A stretch of 43,617 nucleotides of DNA, from the NCBI GenBank assembly GCA_900546645.1, contig URDR01000014.1:1-43617 (forward strand), given 5' to 3'. Under the pieces are notes generated by a model. It was not told the origin of the DNA. It did not search any database and saw only the letters and a list, made by a program, of their open reading frames with translations. This DNA comes from an uncultured Bacteroides sp. (GTDB taxonomy: Bacteria > Bacteroidota > Bacteroidia > Bacteroidales > Bacteroidaceae). The translations under genes were made by a program, and so were the position numbers. Shown here one piece after another: positions 1-9,550 of this stretch. Each line of letters begins with the position of its first letter. Positions within the stretch are counted from its first letter, which is position 1.

Positions 1-24
1 ATTGAGGACTCAAAACAACTGGCC

Positions 25-294
25 TTATTCTAAACTTATCCCGAACTCAGGTAATTCCTTAATTGTCCAAAACGAAGAAAAAGAAAAAACGCCCAACAGT
101 GAAGAGAACAGCAGGTTTTCCACAAAAAGAGAACCTAAAACACCTGCCACACCTAAAATTAGAAAAATCCACCAGCACCTCGTTCCCCAGTAGTATTCGG
201 CTTTTACCACTACCGGATGAAAGAAACCAATAATCAGAAACGTGCAGATGCCGATAATCAACCCATCCAGGTGACAAGCTGTGAGAAACTCCAT
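25..294 (-). CDS. DUF4491-like small membrane protein
   Basis: An 89-residue hydrophobic protein with about three membrane segments. The N-terminal two thirds (HLDGLIIGICTFLIIGFFHP, then YYWGTRCWW and a second hydrophobic block) match my memory of the DUF4491 family of Bacteroidetes inner-membrane proteins, whose function is unknown. The start is one base after the stop of the Lrp-like regulator gene, so the two are probably co-transcribed. Family members usually continue for about ten more residues with a basic tail containing GWFP; here the frame instead ends PEFGISLE and stops 24 bases from the window edge. That may be natural divergence or a small frameshift. The family call is from memory, not a search. 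Confidence 0.6.
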   Translation of the reverse strand: MEFLTACHLDGLIIGICTFLIIGFFHPVVVKAEYYWGTRCWWIFLILGVAGVLGSLFVENLLFSSLLGVFSFSSFWTIKELPEFGISLE

Positions 295-295
295 C

Positions 296-760
296 TTAGA
301 TTTCTTTACGGATAGGTATTTCTTTCTTTATGCTTTGTTCCAAAGAAATCAAGGTTTCGGTTGCAACAACTCCCGGAATTTCCTGAATACGTGAATTCAA
401 TAACTCCATCAAATGCTCATTATCTGTAGAATACAGCTTTGTAAGCATCGTATAAGGGCCGGTTGTGAAATGACACTCTACGATTTCCGGAATTTTCTTC
501 AACTCCGCAACCACGCTCTTATACATAGAACCCTTTTCGAGTTTAATTCCCACATACGTACAAGTGCTATATCCTAAGCTCTTAGGATTCACATGGTATC
601 CAGAGCCGACAATTACACCTAAGTCTATCAAGCGCTGTACACGCTGGTGAATTGCTGCACGAGATACACCACACTCTGCCGCTACATCCTTAAACGGAAT
701 ACGGGCATTCTGAGAAATAATTTCCAGAATCTGTTTGTCAAGTTTATCAATCTTCTCCAT
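296..760 (-). CDS. Lrp/AsnC family transcriptional regulator
   Basis: A 154-residue protein of normal length for the feast/famine regulator family. The N-terminal winged helix-turn-helix covers roughly residues 8 to 55 (IPFKDVAAECGVSRAAIHQR is the recognition region), followed by the RAM ligand-binding and oligomerisation domain at about 70 to 145. Such proteins form dimers to octamers, bind amino acids or similar small molecules and act as local or global regulators. The ligand cannot be read from the sequence. A -7 box (TACATTTG on this strand) lies about 30 bases upstream. The DUF4491-like gene follows directly, suggesting a two-gene operon and possible local regulation. Confidence 0.93.
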   Translation of the reverse strand: MEKIDKLDKQILEIISQNARIPFKDVAAECGVSRAAIHQRVQRLIDLGVIVGSGYHVNPKSLGYSTCTYVGIKLEKGSMYKSVVAELKKIPEIVECHFTTGPYTMLTKLYSTDNEHLMELLNSRIQEIPGVVATETLISLEQSIKKEIPIRKEI

Positions 761-789
761 AAATTAATCAGTATTTATCATATTGTAAG

Positions 790-797
790 CAAATGTA
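790..797 (-). promoter_or_regulatory. -7 box upstream of the Lrp-like gene
   Basis: TACATTTG on the minus strand matches the Bacteroidetes TAnnTTTG consensus and lies 29 bases upstream of the start codon. No convincing -33 element was found at the usual distance, so the assignment rests on one box. Confidence 0.45.
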
Positions 798-873
798 GAA
801 AAACTTTTTTATTCCTGTTCTATTTAAGCAAAAAAAAACATGTTTTTTTATGGAAAAACAGCAATCTACAGGT

Positions 874-1275
874 TTATTGTTTTAGTAAATCTTTGATTTT
901 TGAGATTTTTCCTCTTCTTTCAAAAGAAAAAGTATCACTATACGTATCTATATACTCAAATAAGGATAAAGATTTTCCCCATAGGTTTCGCTTTTCCTCG
1001 ACTGACGTTTTCATACTTCCATCATAGAAATATAACTCAGCCAACATCTCAGCTCGATATAGAAGTTCAAACGACGGATAACTTTTTAATTGAGACAGAA
1101 TCTCTTCCGAACTTGCCTGGCGGAAAAAGGCTTCAGAGGAACCTATATAAGTCTGATACATTTGTTGCAGTTCCTCCTGCACTTCAAAAGCATCGGTTTC
1201 TTTCTTTTCCCTCAGTTTCTCCAATGCTTCTAAAAACTGCCGCACCAAACACATTACATAGTCTCGTTCTAACAT
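874..1275 (-). CDS. conserved small soluble protein, possibly DUF6483
   Basis: A 133-residue charged, mostly helical protein beginning MLERDYVMCLVRQFLEALEK with no signal peptide or membrane segment. The opening pattern and the closing part (LFEYIDTYSDTFSFERRGKI) resemble proteins I remember as DUF6483 in Bacteroides, but I could not check this. The gene stands alone between the Lrp-like gene and the Nudix gene and has a minus-strand TATCTTTG box at 1296-1303 for its own transcription. Function unknown. Confidence 0.75.
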   Translation of the reverse strand: MLERDYVMCLVRQFLEALEKLREKKETDAFEVQEELQQMYQTYIGSSEAFFRQASSEEILSQLKSYPSFELLYRAEMLAELYFYDGSMKTSVEEKRNLWGKSLSLFEYIDTYSDTFSFERRGKISKIKDLLKQ

Positions 1276-1295
1276 AGTATTCTTTTTTTTATTAA

Positions 1296-1303
1296 CAAAG
1301 ATA
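1296..1303 (-). promoter_or_regulatory. -7 box upstream of the small protein gene
   Basis: TATCTTTG on the minus strand fits the TAnnTTTG consensus and lies 20 bases upstream of the start codon at 1275. Confidence 0.45.
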
Positions 1304-1387
1304 CTGATTCTACAAAAGAATACAGTTCCACATCGATTATTTTTCTTTTTTTACCTACCATCTGAACCATTTGTATTTTAATTCAGT

Positions 1388-1395
1388 TAACTTTG
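1388..1395 (+). promoter_or_regulatory. -7 box upstream of the Nudix operon
   Basis: TAACTTTG lies 24 bases upstream of the Nudix start codon and fits TAnnTTTG. It would drive the three overlapping genes that follow. Confidence 0.45.
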
Positions 1396-1419
1396 TAATA
1401 GATAAGAATATAAAGGAAT

Positions 1420-1959
1420 ATGCATCCATTAGAATTATTTAAGTATTGCCCGAAGTGCGGCTCATCTCACTTCGAAATTCATAATGAGAAATCGAAACAT
1501 TGCAACGACTGCGGATTTACCTATTACTTTAACTCCAGTGCTGCAACTGTAGCATTTATTCTAAACAAAAAAAACGAGTTATTGGTATGCCGCCGGGGGA
1601 AAAACCCTGCCAAAGGGACACTCGACCTTTCCGGAGGGTTTATCGACATGAATGAAACAGGAGAAGAAGGGGTTTCTCGCGAGGTTAAAGAAGAAACCGG
1701 CTTGATTGTGACCGAAGCGAAATATCTTTTTTCACTTCCAAACACTTACCTCTACTCAGGCTTTTTAGTTCATACACTCGACTTGTTTTTTTCATGCAAG
1801 GTAGAAGATGACACCCAACTGAAAGCCATGGATGATGTGGCAGAATCATTTTGGGTTCCATTAAGCCAAATCAATCCCGAAGAGTTTGGACTCGACTCTG
1901 TACGCAAGGGAGTTAAATACTTCCTAAAAAATATCAACTTAAAAAACGGAAACGAATGA
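1420..1959 (+). CDS. Nudix hydrolase with N-terminal zinc ribbon
   Basis: A 179-residue hydrolase of nucleoside diphosphates linked to another moiety. Residues 10-31 hold a CxxC...CxxC zinc ribbon (C10, C13, C28, C31), as in NudC-like NADH pyrophosphatases. The Nudix box is complete: G73, E79, then R87-E88-V89 and E91-E92 before G94, which supplies the divalent-metal ligands. The substrate cannot be decided; the zinc ribbon suggests NADH or a nucleotide sugar. The last four bases overlap the start of the TPR gene (ATGA), so the genes are translationally coupled. Confidence 0.92.
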   Translation: MHPLELFKYCPKCGSSHFEIHNEKSKHCNDCGFTYYFNSSAATVAFILNKKNELLVCRRGKNPAKGTLDLSGGFIDMNETGEEGVSREVKEETGLIVTEAKYLFSLPNTYLYSGFLVHTLDLFFSCKVEDDTQLKAMDDVAESFWVPLSQINPEEFGLDSVRKGVKYFLKNINLKNGNE

Positions 1960-4900
1960 AAAATAAAAAATACTTATGGCTTGCCGGATGGCTCTGCGCT
2001 ATCCCTCTTTCGCTTGCTGCACAGCAAACCGAACCGCTCACCGGAAAAAAGCGGCTGTTTAATGAAGGAAAAACCTTGTTTTTGCGACAAGACTATGCTT
2101 CCGCAAGGCAAGCATTGACACACTATGTCAAATTAGAGAAGCAATCAGACTTGCTGGACGAAGCAAACTATATGCTTGCCTGTACAACCTATGAACTTCA
2201 GATGCCTAACCGCATCCAGACGCTCAGCGATTACCTGGAAGCTCATCCCGAATCAAGATATGCTAACCGTATCCAGTCGTTTATCGCTTCTTCCTATTTC
2301 TTTGAAGGCAAGTATATGGAAGCCATTGCCAACTTTAAAGGATGCGACCTTGAACAGCTTGCCGACCAGGAACGAGACGATTGTACGCTGCGGCTTGCTA
2401 CTTCTTATCTGAAAATAAACAACTTGAGCGAAGCTGCCTTCTGGTTTGCCATCTTAAAAGAGGTCAGCGCTACCTATCAGGCCGATGCTACTTATCACTT
2501 AGCTTATATTGCTTATGTCCAGAAAAAATACGACGAAGCTCTGCAGGGCTTCCGTGTTGTGCAAGAGCACTCTACTTATAAGCAGCTTGCGCCTTATTAT
2601 ATAGCCGACATTTACTTAATTAAGCAGAAATATTCCGAAGCTCTTCATATAGCCAACTTATATTTAGAGGCTTATCCACAAGGGAAGCATAAAGAACAAA
2701 TGTGGAGAATAGCCGGTGAAGCTGCTTATGGCATGAACGACTATGCTACTGCCATCAGTTCACTCAGCAAGTACCAGCAGGTTGCCGAACATCCGGAAAG
2801 AAACGCCATGTATAAATTAGGTATGAGTTATTTTCATACAAAAGTATATTCGAAAGCTGCTTCCTGCCTCGGAATGGCAACCGGACCGAAAGATGCTTTA
2901 ACCCAAAATGCTTACTTACACATGGGGTTGGCTTACCTCCAACTCAAAGAGCGCAATCAGGCACGTATGGCTTTTGAACAAGCCTCAACCAGCAATTCTG
3001 ATTATGCCATCCGTGAACAAGCTTTATACAATTATGCACTCTGCATCCATGAAACATCTTACTCTCCTTTTGCCGAGTCGGTTACTGTCTTTGAACGTTT
3101 CTTAAACGAATATCCACAGTCGGCTTATACCAATAAGGTGAACGATTATCTGATTGAGGTCTATATGAACACCCGGAGTTACCTGGCTGCTTTGCGCTCT
3201 ATTGAGAAAATCAGTCATCCCGGAACGCGTATCCTTGAAGCTAAGCAAAAACTATTGTTCCGCCTCGGTACGCAAGCTTTTGCACAGGCTTCATTTGAAC
3301 ATGCCATGGAATACTTCACCCAGTCACTGCAATTGGGACAGTATAATCGTCAGACTAAAGCTGATGCCTATTACTGGCGTGGAGAATCGGCTTACCGCTT
3401 AGAGCAATATGCGGCTGCCGGAAATGACTTACGCTTATATCTGGAATTTTCAACTGACAAAAACAGTCAAGAGTATGGCCTTGCATTATATAACTTAGGC
3501 TACACGGAATTTAAACAAAAACAATACAACAAAGCATTAACCTGGTTTTCACGCTGCATTGAGTCCGGTAAAACACAAGACCCGTCTGTAACCGCCGACG
3601 CACATAACCGCATGGGAGACTGCTATTTTTATAACCGCCGATTTGATGAAGCACGTGCACAATACGCACAAGCCTCCATCATCAATCCGGCTTTAGGCGA
3701 TTACTCACTGTTCCAGGAAGCATTTGTAAAAGGCTTACAGCGTGACTATGCCGGAAAAATTGAAACACTGAACCGCTTGCTCTCCACTTATCCCTCGTCA
3801 CAATACATCGATGATGCCTTATACGAGCAAGGACGTGCGTTCGTTCTTTTGGAAGACAATGTACATGCCATTGCGCGCTATACACTCTTAACCGAACGCT
3901 ACCCCGACAGTCCGCTTTCACGCAAGGCTGCCAACGAAATCGGTCTGCTGTATTATCAGAACGACCGCTATGCTGAAGCAATAGCTGCCTACAAAAAAGT
4001 TATCCAGACTTATCCGGGAAGTGAAGAAGCACGTCTGGCACAAAGAGACTTGAAGTCAATCTACATTGACTTAAATAAAGTAGATGAATATATGGCCTTT
4101 GTTTCAGCCTTGCCCGGCGGAGCCAACTTTGATATAAGCGAACGTGACTCACTGACCTATGTAGCGGCTGAACGCGTGTACATGCGCGGTAATATGGAAG
4201 AAGCCAAAAACAGCTTTACACATTATTTGCAGTCGTTCCCGCAAGGAGCCTTCAGTGTTAATGCGTCCTACTATCTGGGGCTGATAGCCTATAACCAGAA
4301 AGATTATGCCAACGCAAGCGTTTATTTGGATAAAGTCATAGAATATCCTGACAGCAAATTCTCTACAGAAGCAATGAGCATGTGTGCCTCCATGGCTTAC
4401 CAAGACAAAGCATACGAGAAAGCACTCAGCCTCTACAAACGGATGGCCGACCGATCAACCTCACAGGAAGAACGCCTACAGGCTGAAACCGGAGCATTAC
4501 GCAGTGCAGCCATGCTCAATCAGCCGGAAGAAATCATTGCATCGGCATCTGTACTGCTGGCTCACAGCAAACTGTCACCGGAACTTGAAAGTGAAGCGCG
4601 TTATTACCGTGCTAAAGCCTTATTAAACCAGAATCCGAACGAAGCTATTCAAGACCTGACGATATTGGCTAAAGACACACGCAATGTCTATGGAGCCGAA
4701 GCAAAATATCTGGTCGCACAAATTTACTTCAACGAAGGGCAAACCGAAAAAGCAGAAAAAGAAGTGCTCGACTATATTGAAGTGAGCACTCCGCATGCTT
4801 ACTGGCTGGCAAGAAGTTTTGTCCTGCTCTCTGACGTATACGTCAAGCTGGGACGTAGCCTCGATGCAAAACAATACCTTTTGTCTTTGCAACAAAACTA

Positions 4901-4961
4901 TCAGGAAGCTGATGATATTAAACAAATGATTGAAACCCGATTGAAAAAACTGGAACAATGA
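1956..4961 (+). CDS. large exported tetratricopeptide-repeat protein
   Basis: A 1001-residue protein with a signal peptide (MKNKKYLWLAGWLCAIPLSL, likely cut near AAQQ) followed by helical repeats over nearly the whole length. The repeats have TPR-style spacing of tyrosine, alanine and proline (for example EANYMLACTTYEL, ALYNLGYTEFKQKQYNKAL, AANEIGLLYYQNDRYAEAI). Such proteins are periplasmic scaffolds for protein-protein contacts. It overlaps the Nudix gene by four bases upstream and the outer-membrane barrel gene by four bases downstream. The tight coupling to the barrel suggests that the TPR protein works with it at the outer membrane. No enzymatic domain is visible. Confidence 0.93.
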   Translation: MKNKKYLWLAGWLCAIPLSLAAQQTEPLTGKKRLFNEGKTLFLRQDYASARQALTHYVKLEKQSDLLDEANYMLACTTYELQMPNRIQTLSDYLEAHPESRYANRIQSFIASSYFFEGKYMEAIANFKGCDLEQLADQERDDCTLRLATSYLKINNLSEAAFWFAILKEVSATYQADATYHLAYIAYVQKKYDEALQGFRVVQEHSTYKQLAPYYIADIYLIKQKYSEALHIANLYLEAYPQGKHKEQMWRIAGEAAYGMNDYATAISSLSKYQQVAEHPERNAMYKLGMSYFHTKVYSKAASCLGMATGPKDALTQNAYLHMGLAYLQLKERNQARMAFEQASTSNSDYAIREQALYNYALCIHETSYSPFAESVTVFERFLNEYPQSAYTNKVNDYLIEVYMNTRSYLAALRSIEKISHPGTRILEAKQKLLFRLGTQAFAQASFEHAMEYFTQSLQLGQYNRQTKADAYYWRGESAYRLEQYAAAGNDLRLYLEFSTDKNSQEYGLALYNLGYTEFKQKQYNKALTWFSRCIESGKTQDPSVTADAHNRMGDCYFYNRRFDEARAQYAQASIINPALGDYSLFQEAFVKGLQRDYAGKIETLNRLLSTYPSSQYIDDALYEQGRAFVLLEDNVHAIARYTLLTERYPDSPLSRKAANEIGLLYYQNDRYAEAIAAYKKVIQTYPGSEEARLAQRDLKSIYIDLNKVDEYMAFVSALPGGANFDISERDSLTYVAAERVYMRGNMEEAKNSFTHYLQSFPQGAFSVNASYYLGLIAYNQKDYANASVYLDKVIEYPDSKFSTEAMSMCASMAYQDKAYEKALSLYKRMADRSTSQEERLQAETGALRSAAMLNQPEEIIASASVLLAHSKLSPELESEARYYRAKALLNQNPNEAIQDLTILAKDTRNVYGAEAKYLVAQIYFNEGQTEKAEKEVLDYIEVSTPHAYWLARSFVLLSDVYVKLGRSLDAKQYLLSLQQNYQEADDIKQMIETRLKKLEQ

Positions 4962-6619
4962 TAAAAAACGCTATGATACTATGTGCCGGACTGCTCACCA
5001 CATTTGAAGCAGCCGCACAAGAACAACAAAAGAAGGATTCTACCTTAAACCGCACGGTGGTGGTAGAAAATCAGTATAATCCGGAGGTTATGGATGCGTT
5101 TAAAGTAAACGTACTCCCCAAAATAGAGGAACCTCAAGTGGCTAAAAAAGACATTGACTATGCCATGAAAACGATACCCATGCTCCAATGGGAAGCAGAG
5201 CCGATGGCTGCCTTCACCGACAACCAAAAGCAAAGCAAAGCCTACCGGGGCTACGTACGTGCCGCCTACGGGAACCGCAACAACACCGATGTGAAGGGAA
5301 GTTATTTATGGAATATATCTTCAAAAGATCTTCTCGGTGTTAGTGCTTCTTTATATGGAATGTATGGCAATCTTCCCATGCCGGAAAGCACCAGCGACTG
5401 GAAATCACGCTTCTACCGAACCGATGCTGCTCTTCATTACAAGCATCAGTTCCGTAACATTACCTTTCATATAGGAGGAGACTTTGCCTCACAAACCTTT
5501 AACTATATGCCTTCGGGAGCAGAAAGCCTCAGCGAACAAACGTCTGCCAGTCACCAACGCTACACAATAGGAGAAGGTCATATCGGCATAGCTACTCATA
5601 ACAAGGAACAGGCAATACAATTTGGATTACAGACGGGATACCGAAGCTTTAACCGGAAGTATAATGCGTACGGTCTGGAAAGCGGTGCAGAGAATATCGT
5701 CCACACCACTGGATTCATCGGCACCAACATAGATGAACATCAGTCAGTAACTATCGGAATGACCATGGACAATGTATTCTATGACAACACATTGAAAGAC
5801 TATACTCTGGTACAGCTGAACCCGTATTATAAATTACAAAACGAAAATTTGAGCCTGCGTGCCGGTGTACATGTGGATATACAGACAGCAAATGGAAGCG
5901 GATTTAAAGTTGCTCCCGATGTAAAACTCAATTATTCCTTTGCTGATACCTATGTTATCTATTTGCATGCTTTAGGGGGAAGCAACTTAAATGATTTCCG
6001 CCAGCTGAACGGACTGACTCCCTACTGGGCACAAACCAACCAGCTTGTCACCTCGCATACGCAGCTTGATGCCAGAATCGGACTGAAAGGTTCACCCGTC
6101 AACGGCTTGGGATTTCACTTATATGGCGGTTACCGTGTCACGAAAAATGACTTGTTTGCCCTCCCCGGAACACTGGAAACGGGAAGCAATCTGATTTATA
6201 CATTCTTATTGCAAGACAAGGCTAAAGTGGGATATGGAGGGGCTTCGCTCAGCTATGCTTATCGCGACTGGATTGATTTCACTTTAGAAGGCACCTATTA
6301 TAACTGGAATACTGACAGTAAAAATGAATATCTGTTAGGTCTCAAACCGCAATTTGCCATCGGCTTCACCGCACGTGGTAAAGTGTTCAATGACTTACAT
6401 CTCACATTAAATTACAACTACGAAGGCCGGAAAGACATTACCGAGTTTGGAAAGGCTGAAGCAATAAACAAGTTATCAGTAGGAGCAGAATACAGTCTGT
6501 TTAACCGGATGACCGTATTTGCCCACTTGAATAACCTGCTAAACAAAGAATACATTGCTACAAACGGCTATCCGGAACAAGGCTTCTATGCCTTAGGCGG
6601 ACTCAGTTTCCGATTCTAA
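4958..6619 (+). CDS. outer-membrane beta-barrel protein, TonB receptor-like without plug
   Basis: A 553-residue protein with a signal peptide cut after about residue 20 (ending EAAAQEQQ), a short acidic linker with TVVVENQYNPEVMDAFKV, and then alternating amphipathic strands through to a C-terminal phenylalanine (GGLSFRF), the usual insertion signal for the Bam machinery. The late strands (VFAHLNNLLNKEYIATNGYP) resemble TonB-dependent receptors, but the protein is short and has no plug domain. The start overlaps the TPR gene by four bases. Cargo or partner is unknown; joint operation with the TPR protein is an inference from gene order. Confidence 0.88.
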   Translation: MIKNAMILCAGLLTTFEAAAQEQQKKDSTLNRTVVVENQYNPEVMDAFKVNVLPKIEEPQVAKKDIDYAMKTIPMLQWEAEPMAAFTDNQKQSKAYRGYVRAAYGNRNNTDVKGSYLWNISSKDLLGVSASLYGMYGNLPMPESTSDWKSRFYRTDAALHYKHQFRNITFHIGGDFASQTFNYMPSGAESLSEQTSASHQRYTIGEGHIGIATHNKEQAIQFGLQTGYRSFNRKYNAYGLESGAENIVHTTGFIGTNIDEHQSVTIGMTMDNVFYDNTLKDYTLVQLNPYYKLQNENLSLRAGVHVDIQTANGSGFKVAPDVKLNYSFADTYVIYLHALGGSNLNDFRQLNGLTPYWAQTNQLVTSHTQLDARIGLKGSPVNGLGFHLYGGYRVTKNDLFALPGTLETGSNLIYTFLLQDKAKVGYGGASLSYAYRDWIDFTLEGTYYNWNTDSKNEYLLGLKPQFAIGFTARGKVFNDLHLTLNYNYEGRKDITEFGKAEAINKLSVGAEYSLFNRMTVFAHLNNLLNKEYIATNGYPEQGFYALGGLSFRF

Positions 6620-6625
6620 CTTTAT

Positions 6626-6678
6626 ATAAACGAGGGAGGAGGTTCCAGAATAAATCAGAAACCTCCTCCCTCGTTTAT
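6626..6678. terminator. bidirectional hairpin terminator
   Basis: A perfect 19-bp inverted repeat (6626-6644 with 6660-6678) with a GC-rich centre, AT-rich base and 15-nt loop lies between two convergent genes, the barrel protein and waaA. It can end transcription from both sides. Confidence 0.85.
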
Positions 6679-6746
6679 TAATCCTTACCGCCTCATCTTA
6701 TCCTCATACCAGCTTCCCTGATATCCGGCTACTGATACAGCCTCTT

Positions 6747-7970
6747 CTAAAGCGGAACAATATCCATAATCTTCTCCAAAGCTCCGGCATTATCACGGAC
6801 ATAGTTTCCGGCACGCTTCCCCGATTTGTCCAAATAAGCATAATCGGAAAGGAATTTATCCATCAGTCCGTTGAAATCTTCCTTCCCACGGATTTCAAAA
6901 CCGCCCTGACATGCTTTCAGTCCTTGCGCTTCACGGAATTTCTTATTATTCGGTCCGAACACAACCGGTATACCATAAACAGCTGCCTCAAGGGTATTGT
7001 GAATGCTTACTCCAAATCCGCCACCGATATAAGCTATCTCACCATATCGGTAAATAGAAGAAAGCAGTCCGAAACAGTCAATAATCAGACAATCAGCCTG
7101 ACGAATCGTTTCTTCCGTAGCCTGCGTATATCGCACCACCGTCCGGTTCAACTTTCCTATAATCTCGGTGAGATGTCCCTCATCGATTACATGAGGAGCA
7201 ATAATCAGCTTCATTTCCGGATGAGCATTAAAATAAGGTATAAAAATATCCTCATCAGGTGCCCATGAACTTCCAGCCACCAATGTCTTCTCATTTCCTC
7301 CCTTAAAGTGTTCCACTAAGGGAAGCTCTTTAGCCTGCCGGCAGATTTCCAGCACACGGTCAAAACGGGTATCCCCCACGATGGTAGTAGCAGTCACTCC
7401 TATTTCTTTTAACAAGCGAACCGACTCCTCATTCTGAACAAACAGATGGGTGAAAGTGCGTAACACTTTACGGTAGCTTCCCCCATACCAACGGAAGAAT
7501 ATCTGCCCCGGGCGAAAGATAGATGAAACACTATATACCGGAATATTCCGTGCATGAAGTTCATTCAGATAGTTCTGCCAAAATTCATACTTGATAAAGA
7601 AAGCCATGTGCGGACGAGCTAAATCAAGAAAGCGCCTCACATTACCCGGAGTATCTAACGGCAGATAGCAAACCACATCTGCTCCTTTATAATCTTTACG
7701 CACCTCATAACCAGATGGTGAAAAAAAGGTCTGCAAAATGCGATAGTGAGGATAGCGTTTCCTTATTTCTTCGATGATGGGTCTTCCCTGCTCAAATTCC
7801 CCTAACGAAGCGGCATGGAACCACAAGTATTTCTCTCCCGGAACAATATTGCGTTTCAAAACAGAGAAAGCTTCCTGTTCACCTTTCACCATATGTGAAA
7901 CTTTCTTATTGAAAAGTGCTGCCACACGGACAGCACTTACATAAAGATATATTATCAGATTATAAATCAT
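6747..7970 (-). CDS. waaA: 3-deoxy-D-manno-octulosonic acid (Kdo) transferase
   Basis: A 407-residue inner-membrane-anchored glycosyltransferase (GT30) that transfers Kdo from CMP-Kdo to lipid A precursor, an essential step in lipopolysaccharide synthesis. An N-terminal hydrophobic segment (MIYNLIIYLYVSAVRVAALF) is followed by the family block LWFHAASLGEFEQGRP, the FIKYEFWQNY region, and GDTRFDRV and IGGGFGVSIHNTLEAAVYG in the sugar-nucleotide half. It lies 27 bases downstream of gltX on the same strand and is probably co-transcribed with it. The length and the conserved glycines and glutamates look intact. Confidence 0.95.
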   Translation of the reverse strand: MIYNLIIYLYVSAVRVAALFNKKVSHMVKGEQEAFSVLKRNIVPGEKYLWFHAASLGEFEQGRPIIEEIRKRYPHYRILQTFFSPSGYEVRKDYKGADVVCYLPLDTPGNVRRFLDLARPHMAFFIKYEFWQNYLNELHARNIPVYSVSSIFRPGQIFFRWYGGSYRKVLRTFTHLFVQNEESVRLLKEIGVTATTIVGDTRFDRVLEICRQAKELPLVEHFKGGNEKTLVAGSSWAPDEDIFIPYFNAHPEMKLIIAPHVIDEGHLTEIIGKLNRTVVRYTQATEETIRQADCLIIDCFGLLSSIYRYGEIAYIGGGFGVSIHNTLEAAVYGIPVVFGPNNKKFREAQGLKACQGGFEIRGKEDFNGLMDKFLSDYAYLDKSGKRAGNYVRDNAGALEKIMDIVPL

Positions 7971-7997
7971 TTGCTTAAGGTTTTGAAAAGCTAAAAC

Positions 7998-9515
7998 TTA
8001 TTTCAATACCTCTACGGCACGACGCATTCGGCTTACCGTTTCCTCTTTGCCCAATACAGCCGAGATGTCAAACATATGAGGACCTTTTCCCTCACCAACC
8101 AGCGTCAGACGGAAGGCATTCATGATGTTACCCAAATGATAACCTTTATCTTCAATCCACTTCATCACCACTTCTTCCTGATGAGCCAGTGAAAAATCTT
8201 CGAGCGATTCAAGCAAATCAGCCAGCTCTGTCATGCGCTCAGCCGAATCTTCTTTCCAGCGTTTCTTTACGGTCTTTTCATCATAAGTTTCAGGAGCAAC
8301 AAAGAAGAACTTGCAAGTTTCCCATAGTTCTTTCACAAAGCTTACACGCCCTTTCATCAGTCCTACCACGGTTACCACTTTCTCCATCGGAGCCTCAATA
8401 CCATGTTCCTTCAAGATAGGCATAAACAAGCTGGCAATTTCTTCATCGCTCTTCAGCAGAATGTATTCATGGTTAAACCATTTTCCCTTTTCGTAGTCGA
8501 ACTTCGCTCCGGCTTTGCTGCAACGATGCAAATCAAAGAGCTTAACCAGTTCGTCCATCGACATGATTTCCTGATCATTACCCGGATTCCATCCCAATAG
8601 TGCAAGGAAGTTAATAACCGCTTCCGGCAAATAACCTGACTCACGATAGCCTGAAGAGACTTCACCAGTCTTAGGATCATGCCATTCCAAGGGGAATACC
8701 GGGAAACCGAGACGGTCGCCGTCACGCTTGCTCAATTTTCCGTTACCGTCAGGTTTCAGCAGCAAAGGCAAGTGGGCGAATTCAGGCATGGTATCTTCCC
8801 ATCCGAAAGCACGGTAAAGCAATACATGAAGCGGAGCTGAAGGCAGCCATTCTTCACCACGGATTACGTGAGAAACCTCCATCAAATGGTCATCTACAAT
8901 ATTTGCCAAGTGATAAGTGGGAAGTTCATCAGCCGACTTATACAGCACCTTATCGTCCAAGATAGAAGAGTTGATAACCACTTCACCACGAATCAAGTCG
9001 TGTACATGCACGTCTTCATTCGGTTCAATCTTGAAACGGACCACATACTGCTTTCCTTCTGCAATCAAACCATCCACTTCCTCCTTACTCAAAGTCAAAG
9101 AGTTTCTCATTGACAAACGGGTAGAAGCATCATATTGGAAATTGGGAATTTCTTTACGCTTAGCATCCAGTTCTTCCGGAGTATCAAAGGCAATATAGGC
9201 TTTTCCGTTTTCCAGCAATACCTTCACATACTTCTTATAAATATCACGACGCTCCGACTGGCGGTACGGGCCATACTGTCCGCCGAAACTTACGCCTTCA
9301 TCAAACGTGATGCCTAACCATTTGAAAGATTCAATGATATATTCCTCTGCACCCGGAACAAAGCGGTTTGAGTCAGTGTCTTCGATACGGAAAATCAACT
9401 CTCCCCCGTGCTGACGGGCAAACAGATAGTTATACAAGGCGGTACGTACACCACCAATATGCAATGCCCCAGTCGGACTCGGAGCAAAACGAACTCTTAC
9501 TTTTCTTTCTGACAT
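7998..9515 (-). CDS. gltX: glutamate--tRNA ligase
   Basis: A 505-residue class I aminoacyl-tRNA synthetase that charges tRNA-Glu for translation and tetrapyrrole synthesis. The HIGH-type signature is PSPTGALHIGG near residue 12 and the KMSKS-type loop is KLSKRDGDRLG in the middle; the C-terminal half holds the anticodon-binding helical domain. A TATCTTTG -7 box (9543-9550) lies 27 bases upstream. It leads the gltX-waaA pair. Nothing unusual in length or motifs. Confidence 0.97.
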   Translation of the reverse strand: MSERKVRVRFAPSPTGALHIGGVRTALYNYLFARQHGGELIFRIEDTDSNRFVPGAEEYIIESFKWLGITFDEGVSFGGQYGPYRQSERRDIYKKYVKVLLENGKAYIAFDTPEELDAKRKEIPNFQYDASTRLSMRNSLTLSKEEVDGLIAEGKQYVVRFKIEPNEDVHVHDLIRGEVVINSSILDDKVLYKSADELPTYHLANIVDDHLMEVSHVIRGEEWLPSAPLHVLLYRAFGWEDTMPEFAHLPLLLKPDGNGKLSKRDGDRLGFPVFPLEWHDPKTGEVSSGYRESGYLPEAVINFLALLGWNPGNDQEIMSMDELVKLFDLHRCSKAGAKFDYEKGKWFNHEYILLKSDEEIASLFMPILKEHGIEAPMEKVVTVVGLMKGRVSFVKELWETCKFFFVAPETYDEKTVKKRWKEDSAERMTELADLLESLEDFSLAHQEEVVMKWIEDKGYHLGNIMNAFRLTLVGEGKGPHMFDISAVLGKEETVSRMRRAVEVLK

Positions 9516-9542
9516 AATGGTTTTTATCTAAAAATAATATTG

Positions 9543-9550
9543 CAAAGATA
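9543..9550 (-). promoter_or_regulatory. -7 box of gltX
   Basis: TATCTTTG on the minus strand fits the TAnnTTTG consensus, 27 bases upstream of the gltX start. The expected -33 position has no clear TTTG or TTGG. Confidence 0.5.
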
